DNA of 6,445 bases from Bacillota bacterium (GTDB lineage: Bacteria; Bacillota; Clostridia; Lachnospirales; Lachnospiraceae). Positions 1-5,445 of the stretch are shown one piece after another; positions within the stretch are counted from its first letter, which is position 1; each line of letters begins with the position of its first letter. The stretch lies in the NCBI GenBank assembly GCA_023428655.1, contig JAEYXC010000463.1, positions 1 through 6,445 of the forward strand, read 5' to 3'. The notes beneath the pieces are model-generated. The model made no database searches. It had not been told where the DNA came from and was given only the letters and a program-made list of their open reading frames with translations. The translations under genes were made by a program, and so were the position numbers.

Positions 1-2
1 AA

Positions 3-1298
3 TGTATTTCTAAAACCCATCCCTTATATGAATTACAACGTAATGAAGCTCATATTTTAAAAAATCTGAAACACTCTTGCATCCCTATAATTTATGATAT
101 TGAGGAGGATGAAGAAGGTTCCTATATAGTAGAACAATATCTGGAGGGAGAGACCCTAAAGGCTGCTGTTTTACGCAAGGGGCCCATGGCAGAGGATATC
201 ATAATCGACTATGCTATTCAGCTCTGTGATTTGTTTCATTACCTTCATTCTATCGAGCGTCCGATTTTATATATGGATCTTAAACCGGATAATATACTGA
301 TATCGGACAGAAGCCTTAAATTAATAGATTTCGGTAGTGCAATCTTTCAGGATGAATATACACTAGAACATAAGGTTGCTGCTACCAGGGGTTATGCCGC
401 TCCTGAGCTTTATAGAAAGGAAAAGCTGGACTATCGCTGCGATATCTATGGTATCGGGATGCTGCTCTATTATATGGCCTCCGGGATAGTGATATCTCCT
501 CAGTTAAAACAGATAGCCAATATCGATCAGATATCAGATTGTTCGAAGGAGCTTAAGCATATTATTAACCATTGCCTCAGATTTAACCCTGCATTTAGGT
601 ATGCGACAGTCTCTCAACTTAAAAAGCATTTATCAGCATTAAGCCCCGGGAAAAAGGGTGGTTTGGAATCGAGTCAGCGGCTGCATATAGCAGTAGCCGG
701 AGCTCAAGCAAGGATTGGTGTGACCCATATGGCTTTACGGTTATGCCATTATATGAAGAGCCAAAAGATTGACTGCTTATATAGAGAAGAGAACGGGAGC
801 CGAAGTATTCTCAGTACGAAATGTCACCCTGGATTAATGGAGGAAGAGAGTGAGATTAGTAATCTTATTGGAAAGCCGATGCTATCCGGGGTATTTTCCC
901 CAGCACAGGACATACCGGATGCTTTGGTCGTTGTAACGGATTATGGTACACTGACCGATGAGAAGCTTCAGAACTTTTTAAAGGCAGATATTAAGCTATT
1001 GGTCTTGGGAGCAAAACCATGGGAGCTGGATCACTCAGAGGAGCTATTAAAAATGGTAACAGAATATAAAGATATCACTTATCTTTTTAATTTCCTTGAT
1101 GGGAAACAGTTTCAAATGGTTTGCAGGAATATGGAGCATAGATGCTGTTACCGCATTCCCTATGAACCCGACCCCTTTCAGAGAATCACAGCACAAAATG
1201 GACTGGACTTGTTCAATGAATTGGTCGGCTTCAGGTTAAGGCCGCACATGGGACAAAGGAAGGGACAAAGAAAAGGGAGGGGATGGCCACAGCTATGA
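3..1298 (+). CDS. Ser/Thr protein kinase fused to a degenerate MinD/ParA-like domain (5' partial)
   Basis: The reading frame is open to the left edge, so the start and the glycine loop/VAIK lysine lie outside. The first internal ATG, at 186, lies inside the kinase fold and is not the start. Counting from base 3 (431 residues visible), the kinase part covers about residues 1-210. It shows a helix-C segment with NEAHIL, a catalytic loop YMDLKPDN (Asp92), LIDFG (109-111), an APE motif in GYAAPEL and the helix-F segment RCDIYGIG. The usual HRD is YMD, so this is a non-RD kinase, but the catalytic Asp, the Lys and Asn of DLKPDN and the DFG Asp are present. After a short linker a second domain begins with a P-loop-like GAQARIGVTH (about 233-242), and VVVTDYG takes the Walker B place. 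The P-loop lysine is missing, so ATP hydrolysis there is unlikely. The C-terminus ends in a basic GQRK-repeat tail. The gene overlaps the next one, so they are probably translationally coupled. Substrate and pathway are unknown. A Tad/Flp-pilus-type locus is one possible home for a TadZ-like domain, but nothing in the window proves it. Confidence 0.88.
   Translation, partial: CISKTHPLYELQRNEAHILKNLKHSCIPIIYDIEEDEEGSYIVEQYLEGETLKAAVLRKGPMAEDIIIDYAIQLCDLFHYLHSIERPILYMDLKPDNILISDRSLKLIDFGSAIFQDEYTLEHKVAATRGYAAPELYRKEKLDYRCDIYGIGMLLYYMASGIVISPQLKQIANIDQISDCSKELKHIINHCLRFNPAFRYATVSQLKKHLSALSPGKKGGLESSQRLHIAVAGAQARIGVTHMALRLCHYMKSQKIDCLYREENGSRSILSTKCHPGLMEEESEISNLIGKPMLSGVFSPAQDIPDALVVVTDYGTLTDEKLQNFLKADIKLLVLGAKPWELDHSEELLKMVTEYKDITYLFNFLDGKQFQMVCRNMEHRCCYRIPYEPDPFQRITAQNGLDLFNELVGFRLRPHMGQRKGQRKGRGWPQL
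1251..1274 (+). repeat. 12-bp tandem repeat encoding GQRK-GQRK
   Basis: Two adjacent 12-base units (GGACAAAGGAAG and GGACAAAGAAAA) lie in the last codons of the kinase gene and encode GQRK twice. They give the protein a basic tail next to the overlapping start of the following gene. This is probably simple slippage; a functional role is not evident. Confidence 0.6.
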
Positions 1299-1927
1299 TG
1301 AAGCACAGACCAATGCTATTGACCAAACTGCTAAAGTATCCTTCCGGGAGACACAGAGAAGTAATCGGACTGATCGGGACACACCATGGAGTCGGTGTAA
1401 CACATACGGCTTTACTATTAGCCTTTTATTTTGGGGAAGAGTTGGGGAGAAAGACAGCCCTTGTAGAGCTTAATCCTCATAAGGATATGCAGCTGATAGA
1501 GCAGGTGTATGAGTGGAATAAGAAAGAAAACGACACCTTTTCCTTCCATAGAATTACCTGCTATAAAGAGGTAAAGGCCGGTCAAATACCGCAGATTCTG
1601 GGGAAAGATTATGAGTATGTCATCATTGATTTCGGAACGGATTTTGCTTTGCAGCAGGAAGAATTTCTACGTTGTTCATCCAAGATCGTAATCGGAGGTC
1701 AGTCAGAATGGGATATTCTTAAGCTGAAGGAGTTTAGAAAGCGTACCGAGTTAATTGGCGGAAGTGAACATTGGCTTTATTATCTGGTAAGAGCAAAAAG
1801 CCGGACAATTGCGAGGCTAAGAAAGGAAGTGAAGAATAAAATATGGGCGGTTCCGGATATTCAGGAACCTACCCGAGGCAGCAATGATACACGAACTTTG
1901 TTTCAGCAGTGTTTTCCTCTTAACTAA
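1283..1927 (+). CDS. MinD/ParA/TadZ-like P-loop protein lacking the Walker A lysine
   Basis: This 214-residue protein resembles the SIMIBI (MinD/ParA/CpaE-TadZ) fold. A first strand, VIGLIG, leads into a P-loop-like GTHHGVGVTH (32-41). ALVELNPH (59-66) sits where ParA proteins have VDxDPQ, and YVIIDFG (112-118, Asp116) is at the Walker B/switch II position. The family norm is KGGxGKT(T/S); here the lysine is Val and the final Thr/Ser is His, so nucleotide may be bound weakly or not hydrolysed. The pattern closely matches the C-terminal domain of the upstream kinase, including GVTH, the D-aromatic-G motif and a later G-x-x-x-E/W-x-x segment. No signal peptide or membrane segment is seen, so it should be cytoplasmic. 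The start is uncertain. ATG 1283 has the purine-rich GGGAGG only 2 bases upstream. In-frame ATGs at 1295, which overlaps the kinase stop as ATGA, and 1298 are alternatives. Its job is probably scaffolding or localisation with the kinase (inferred). Confidence 0.82.
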   Translation: MATAMMKHRPMLLTKLLKYPSGRHREVIGLIGTHHGVGVTHTALLLAFYFGEELGRKTALVELNPHKDMQLIEQVYEWNKKENDTFSFHRITCYKEVKAGQIPQILGKDYEYVIIDFGTDFALQQEEFLRCSSKIVIGGQSEWDILKLKEFRKRTELIGGSEHWLYYLVRAKSRTIARLRKEVKNKIWAVPDIQEPTRGSNDTRTLFQQCFPLN

Positions 1928-2231
1928 CTGCTTGGAGGGATAAACGTACCTGGGAATAGGAAGTATAGCATATCACAAATGACCTTCTTATCCGAAAGAC
2001 ATACCCTGTTTAGCATCGAATATCTCCGGCAAGGTACTAAGGGACAATGCTGCATCAATAAATTGGTATCATTGTGTAAAAGGATGCTTATTACAAGCGA
2101 AAAAGGTAACCGCGAAGATCGATCAACCGGACTTAAAAAGCCCTCTATACTTTTGGTCGGAAGAACTCGATGGAGCTTCGATTTTTAGGTTACTGTATAT
2201 TATTGAATAAGGAATGGGATAATACCCAAGC
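1928..2231. other. Gap with no recognisable gene after the pseudo-ATPase gene
   Basis: About 300 bases lie between the stop of the preceding gene and a terminator-like hairpin. A GGAGGG at 1934-1939 looks like a ribosome site but has no ATG, GTG or TTG at a usable distance. The frame of the preceding gene stays open after its TAA to a TAG at 2186-2188, and within it an ATG at 1979 would give 69 residues. That product shows no domain, signal peptide or membrane segment that I recognise, and its only nearby purine run (AGGAAG, 1958-1963) is 15 bases upstream. It may be a chance ORF, an eroded gene or a 3' UTR. Confidence 0.4.
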
Positions 2232-2276
2232 AGGCGGTTGCACTCAGTAATAAAGTTGGTGCAGCCGCTTTGTCAT
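2232..2276 (+). terminator. Probable rho-independent terminator of the kinase operon
   Basis: GCGGTTGCAC (2234-2243) pairs with GTGCAGCCGC (2259-2268) as a 10-bp GC-rich stem with one G-U pair. Two further weak pairs at the base are possible, and the loop is 15 bases. A short TTT then mixed T-rich tail follows, weaker than a classic U-run. Its place after the left-hand genes and before the repeat-rich leader fits a transcription end on the + strand. Confidence 0.6.
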
Positions 2277-2332
2277 CGACGTACAAATTCAATCAAAATA
2301 CAACAGTAAAATGAAAAATAAGAACTTTTTTA

Positions 2333-2361
2333 TTTCCTAACCATGTCATATATGTTATGAT
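2333..2361 (+). promoter_or_regulatory. Candidate extended -10 promoter for the GH18-cwlD genes
   Basis: TGT-TATGAT (2353-2361) matches an extended -10 element. The sequence 17 bases upstream (TTTCCT, 2333-2338) is a poor -35, but the stretch before it is AT-rich with a T6 run. A start near 2368 would put the whole repeat array in a leader of roughly 385 bases. In the second copy the corresponding hexamer is CATGAT without the adjacent TG, so only the left-most one looks usable. The related cwlD of Bacillus is transcribed in sporulation, but no convincing sigma-E or sigma-G site was found here. Confidence 0.35.
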
Positions 2362-2369
2362 ACAAGAAA

Positions 2370-2509
2370 AGTGTGAATTATAAAAAGAATAATTCACACT
2401 CAGAAGTTTGTGCCTGCGTCATCCTCGGCACAAACTAACTCAAAGGGAAGTTATCGCTTGCAACATCCGAGTGGAGTAAGAGATCATGAACAAGCTTTAT
2501 GTTCATGAT
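2370..2509 (+). ncRNA. Structured leader module with three hairpins (copy 1 of the repeat)
   Basis: Three strong inverted repeats lie in one unit. Hairpin A pairs AGTGTGAATTAT (2370-2381) with ATAATTCACACT (2389-2400), 12 perfect pairs over a 7-base A-rich loop. Hairpin B pairs AGTTTGTGCC (2405-2414) with GGCACAAACT (2427-2436), 10 perfect pairs over a 12-base loop. Hairpin C pairs ATCATGAACA (2483-2492) with TGTTCATGAT (2500-2509). CTCGG (2424-2428) could alternatively pair with CCGAG (2467-2471), which would break the base of hairpin B's right arm. The 46 bases between B and C are almost unchanged between copies. None of the hairpins has a U-tract, so they are not terminators. I do not recognise a known riboswitch or T-box core. 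RNA function is inferred from position and structure only. Confidence 0.45.
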
Positions 2510-2524
2510 ACAAGAAAAGTGTGA
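2486..2524 (+). CDS. Possible 12-residue leader ORF in repeat copy 1
   Basis: ATG at 2486 is preceded by GGAG (2473-2476) with a 9-base spacer and reads MNKLYVHDTRKV before TGA at 2522-2524. The start codon sits in the left arm of hairpin C, so folding could control its use. It is too short to judge by coding statistics. It could be a leader peptide, the remnant 5' end of a duplicated gene, or chance. Confidence 0.2.
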   Translation: MNKLYVHDTRKV

Positions 2525-2657
2525 ATTATAAAAAGAATAATTCTCACTCAAAAGTTTGTGCCTGCGTCATCCTCGGCACAAACTAACTCAAAGAGAAGTT
2601 ATCGCTTGCAACATCCGAGTGGAGCAAGAGATCATGAACAAGGTTTATGTTCATGAT
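2518..2657 (+). ncRNA. Structured leader module, copy 2 of the repeat
   Basis: This has the same three hairpins as the first module, shifted by 148 bases. Hairpin B (2553-2562 with 2575-2584) and hairpin C (2631-2640 with 2648-2657) keep all their pairs. Hairpin A (2518-2529 with 2537-2548) has one T-T mismatch from the substitution at 2544. Four of the five differences between the copies fall outside paired stems. That fits retained structure, but the duplication may simply be recent. Confidence 0.42.
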
Positions 2658-2711
2658 AGAAATAGTATGTTGAAAAAGAATAATTCGCACGCAGAGGTTT
2701 TTGCAGGCTGA
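2634..2711 (+). CDS. Possible 25-residue leader ORF in repeat copy 2, ending just before the GH18 gene
   Basis: This is the equivalent start in copy 2, with the same GGAG-N9-ATG arrangement (GGAG at 2621-2624). The peptide begins MNKVYVHD and, because copy 3 lacks copy 2's stop, runs on for 25 codons to TGA at 2709-2711. It is in the same frame as the GH18 gene and ends 3 bases before the first in-frame ATG of that gene (2715). This could give translational coupling. No peptide family is recognised. Confidence 0.25.
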   Translation: MNKVYVHDRNSMLKKNNSHAEVFAG

Positions 2712-2753
2712 CGCATGCAAATATTACACAGAATGGAAAGGCGCAGGGATACT

Positions 2754-4460
2754 ATGGATAAACGTTTGAAATTGGCGATGCTTGGGGGCGCAGCCGGCAT
2801 TATCATTATATTGATCTTATTAGGGGCAATGATTGTTGAGAAGCTGTCTCCCAGTGATGAAATCTTACAACTGTCGGATTATTATGAGGTGGAAGATTCC
2901 GAAGTACTGATCGTTCTTCAGGATGAGATTTATGATATCAAAGGCATGCTGATTGATGGTGCTGTCTATATTGATTATAATACAGTAATTCAAGAATTTA
3001 ATCATAGATTTTATTGGGACTCTAATGAGAACGTATTAACCTACACTACCCCGGATGAAATTATCCGATCGGAAGCAAACAACAAAAAATATACAGTGAC
3101 CAAGAGTATGATAGAGACCGCCAAAGAAATTGACGCACCGATCGTTCAGGTTTTCGCAGATCAAGTGTTTTTATCACTGGAATTTGTTAAGAAATATTCG
3201 GATCTTTCCTATACGTATTTTGAGAATCCAAACAGAGTTGTAATAAAGTATAAATGGGGTGATTACTTATTCACAGAAGTTACGAAGGAAACACAGCTTC
3301 GTTCGGAACCGAGTATTAAGAGTCCGATTCTCGCTGAACTGACGGTTGGGACAAACCTGATGTTTGTCGATAAAGAAGAAGCACCCCAAAAAGGGTTTGT
3401 GAAGGTCATGACCGATGATGGCATTAAGGGTTATGTAAAGAGTAAGAGTACTAAGGCATCCTTTTATGAAACCATTGGCAGTAGCTATCAAGCACCGGAG
3501 TATACAACCCAGACTAGACCGGGATCAATTAACTTGGTATTCCATCAGGTCTTCAATACGGATGCAGCTGATAACTTGGGAGGACTGATCGCAGCAACAA
3601 AGGGTGTCAATGTTGTTTCTCCTACTTGGTTCAGCGTTAATGATGTTTCCGGTACTATTTCCTCACTAGCTACTGAGAAATATGTGAAAAGAGCGAAGGA
3701 ATTGGACCTTGAGGTGTGGGCATTGGTGGATGACTTCAATACAGAGATAAAAATGTATGATGTATTATCCTTTACCTCTCGAAGAGAAACCTTATCGAAT
3801 TCGTTGATTCAGGCGGCTCTGGATTATCAATTGAATGGTATTAACATTGATTTTGAGAAGATATCCTCAGAAGCAGGGCCACATTATATTCAATTCCTAC
3901 GCGAGCTATCCGTAAAATGTAGAAACAACGGAATTGTTCTCTCCGTAGATAATTATGTTCCGACGCCTTATACCGCTCACTATGATCGTGAGGAACAGGG
4001 AAAGATAGTGGACTATGTGATAGTAATGGCCTATGATGAATTCTATGCAGGCTCTGAAGTGGCAGGCCCTGTGGCATCTATAGGCTTTGTCACGGATGCT
4101 GTAAATAATATATTGGAGCTGGTGCCGAAGGAAAAGACAATCATCGCGATACCATTTTATACCCGTCTCTGGAAGGAAGCAGGCAATGGAGAGGTATCCT
4201 CTCAAAGTTTTGCTATGACGCCGGCAGCTCAGCTTTTGAAAGATAACGGGGTAGAAGCGGAGTGGAATGATTCCCTTGGCTGTTATTATGCAGAGTATGA
4301 GAAGGATGGCGCTACCTATAAGATGTGGGTGGAAGAGGAGAAATCCATTGAGGCTAAGATGAAGGTAATCTACAATGCAGATGTTGCAGGTATTGCAGCA
4401 TGGAAGCTGGGACTTGAGAAGGAAAGTATTTGGAATGTAATAACACCTTATTTAAAATAG
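2754..4460 (+). CDS. Membrane-anchored GH18 hydrolase with stalk and SH3 domains (YaaH/SleL-like)
   Basis: Probably a peptidoglycan N-acetylglucosaminidase or muramidase-like hydrolase acting outside the membrane or on the spore cortex. With the chosen start it has 568 residues. A positively charged N-terminus and one hydrophobic segment (about 6-28) with no clear cleavage site suggest a signal anchor. Residues about 38-170 look like a copper-amine-oxidase-N type stalk domain. About 178-240 is a bacterial SH3 domain (TQLRSEPSIKSPILAEL, GIKGYVKS), usually a wall-binding module. The rest is a GH18 barrel with NGINIDFE (361-368, Glu368 the likely proton donor) and MAYDEFY (from 425). The classical DGxDxDxE has Asn at the first two Asp positions; an Asn at the second is also known in spore YaaH/SleL-type enzymes. 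ATG 2754 has AGGG (2745-2748) 5 bases upstream and precedes the charged MDKR. In-frame ATGs at 2715 and 2733 are alternatives, and 2715 falls inside the repeat-derived hairpin. cwlD follows 66 bases on, so co-transcription is likely. Confidence 0.9.
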   Translation: MDKRLKLAMLGGAAGIIIILILLGAMIVEKLSPSDEILQLSDYYEVEDSEVLIVLQDEIYDIKGMLIDGAVYIDYNTVIQEFNHRFYWDSNENVLTYTTPDEIIRSEANNKKYTVTKSMIETAKEIDAPIVQVFADQVFLSLEFVKKYSDLSYTYFENPNRVVIKYKWGDYLFTEVTKETQLRSEPSIKSPILAELTVGTNLMFVDKEEAPQKGFVKVMTDDGIKGYVKSKSTKASFYETIGSSYQAPEYTTQTRPGSINLVFHQVFNTDAADNLGGLIAATKGVNVVSPTWFSVNDVSGTISSLATEKYVKRAKELDLEVWALVDDFNTEIKMYDVLSFTSRRETLSNSLIQAALDYQLNGINIDFEKISSEAGPHYIQFLRELSVKCRNNGIVLSVDNYVPTPYTAHYDREEQGKIVDYVIVMAYDEFYAGSEVAGPVASIGFVTDAVNNILELVPKEKTIIAIPFYTRLWKEAGNGEVSSQSFAMTPAAQLLKDNGVEAEWNDSLGCYYAEYEKDGATYKMWVEEEKSIEAKMKVIYNADVAGIAAWKLGLEKESIWNVITPYLK

Positions 4461-4526
4461 TTTGCCAAGAATAGGACAAATGCTCATCTCATAAGATGTA
4501 AAGAGCCTAAAGTAGGAAGTAATCCT

Positions 4527-5279
4527 ATGAAGAGATATGTCAATATTCTGTTTCTGTTCTTTATATGCTTCGCCTGCCTTCTATCCTCAGATCGGTTCTC
4601 CTTTTTGAAGAAGTCTATTCTTGAGGTAAGTTCCGATAGATTGGAGTATAAACCAATTACCATCGTCATTGATCCGGGGCATGGAGGAAGAGACCCGGGT
4701 AAAGTCGGTGTTAACAATGCACTTGAGAAGGATGTAAACCTTAGTATTGCTCTAAAACTAAAAAATCTTCTGGAACAAAACGATATAGAGGTAATATTGA
4801 CCAGAGAAGAGGACGTCGGTCTTTATAATGAGGGCGACCCAAACAAAAAGCGAACCGACCTCAATGCGCGAGTTAATATAATTAAAGATAACGGAGCGGA
4901 TTTAGCAATCAGTATTCATCAGAATAGCTTTACCGAGGAATATGTGAAGGGAGCGCAGGTCTTCTATTATTCTAAGTCGGAGGAAGGAAAGCTCTTGGCA
5001 GAGATTATGCAGGAGCAGATAGTTAAGACGATAGCGGATGGAAATCATCGCAAAGCAAAACAAAACAATAACTATTATATGCTGACAAAAACAACCTGTC
5101 CCTTAGTTATTGTGGAATGTGGATATATGTCCAATATCAGAGAGGCTGCATTATTAGTAAATGAGGATTATCAAGAGAAAATGGCATACGCCATACACTT
5201 AGCGATTATGAGATATATCAATCGTGCCGGGCTTAAAAAGGAACTACTTAAAGCTGCAGTACCATTGTCGCAAAGTTAA
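4527..5279 (+). CDS. cwlD: N-acetylmuramoyl-L-alanine amidase CwlD (spore cortex)
   Basis: This is an Amidase_3 zinc enzyme of 250 residues, close to the 237 of Bacillus subtilis CwlD. It removes the peptide side chain from muramic acid, the first step toward muramic-delta-lactam in the cortex, where PdaA follows (family knowledge). The N-terminus has one hydrophobic segment (about 5-20), an uncleaved anchor or signal peptide. The catalytic domain starts at ITIVIDPGHGG. Zinc ligands are His52 (DPGHGG), Glu67 (NALEKD) and His131 (SIHQNS), and the catalytic Glu197 is in VECGYMSN, so the site is complete. No wall-binding repeats are present, which suits CwlD better than vegetative amidases. The start is supported by AGGAAG (4514-4519) with a 7-base spacer. 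It sits 66 bases after the GH18 gene with no terminator between, so it probably shares that transcript. The short stem CATCT/AGATG at 4485-4498 is too weak to matter. Confidence 0.93.
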   Translation: MKRYVNILFLFFICFACLLSSDRFSFLKKSILEVSSDRLEYKPITIVIDPGHGGRDPGKVGVNNALEKDVNLSIALKLKNLLEQNDIEVILTREEDVGLYNEGDPNKKRTDLNARVNIIKDNGADLAISIHQNSFTEEYVKGAQVFYYSKSEEGKLLAEIMQEQIVKTIADGNHRKAKQNNNYYMLTKTTCPLVIVECGYMSNIREAALLVNEDYQEKMAYAIHLAIMRYINRAGLKKELLKAAVPLSQS

Positions 5280-5332
5280 TTTGAAGGGATGTAGATGCGC
5301 AGAAGGAAGAGCTTACTAAATTTACATGGCAT

Positions 5333-5361
5333 TTGATTTTATCAAAACAATATGTTATAAG
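5333..5361 (+). promoter_or_regulatory. Sigma-A-type promoter for the threonylcarbamoyl-AMP synthase gene
   Basis: TTGATT (5333-5338) and TATAAG (5356-5361) are separated by exactly 17 bases, and TGT just before the -10 makes it an extended -10. Transcription would start near 5368, leaving a leader of about 78 bases. This suggests the downstream housekeeping gene is expressed independently of cwlD. No rho-independent terminator is visible between the cwlD stop and this promoter, so read-through is possible. Confidence 0.72.
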
Positions 5362-5445
5362 TGAAACGTGAGCAAAGGAGTCCTGGGCTTTATAGGAACG
5401 AGGTTTTGATCTGTAATCTGCACGAACAAGGAGTTTTAATTCGAT

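Larger units (their letters stand above)
2357..2698 (+). repeat. Tandem 148-bp repeat array: two full copies and a diverged partial third
   Basis: Copy 1 is 2357-2504 and copy 2 is 2505-2652. They are the same length and differ at five positions: 2396/2544 A-T, 2403/2551 G-A, 2446/2594 G-A, 2477/2625 T-C and 2495/2643 C-G. Copy 3 starts in register at 2653 (ATGATA) but is shortened and diverged. It keeps the segment AAAAAGAATAATTC followed by CAC-x-CA-x-A-x-GTTT, up to about 2698, and then runs into the GH18 gene start. Left of copy 1, at 2343-2356, is a degenerate version of the unit's last hairpin. The array fills most of the gap before the GH18 gene. No transposase and no flanking target duplication is visible. 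Confidence 0.93.

Noticed and set aside
2405..2436. Hairpin B as a rho-independent terminator
   Set aside because: There is no U-tract after the stem on either strand.
2405..2484. Known riboswitch or T-box (S-box, c-di-GMP, c-di-AMP, THF, yybP considered)
   Set aside because: No recalled conserved core of these classes is present, and no T-box AGGGTGGNACCGCG sequence. A cmscan against Rfam would settle this.
2357..2652. CRISPR array
   Set aside because: The units are directly adjacent with no unique spacers, and 148 bases is far longer than CRISPR repeats.
3267..4205. Four minus-strand ORFs opposite the GH18 gene
   Set aside because: They overlap one another and the GH18 barrel and stalk, and their products show no recognisable domain. 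They are shadows of the + strand gene.
4484..4717. Minus-strand ORF over the start of cwlD
   Set aside because: Antisense to the cwlD ribosome site and N-terminus, with no recognisable product.
5295..5336. 13-codon ORF (MRRRKSLLNLHGI) after cwlD with a purine run upstream
   Set aside because: Very short, overlaps the -35 of the following promoter, and nothing else supports translation.
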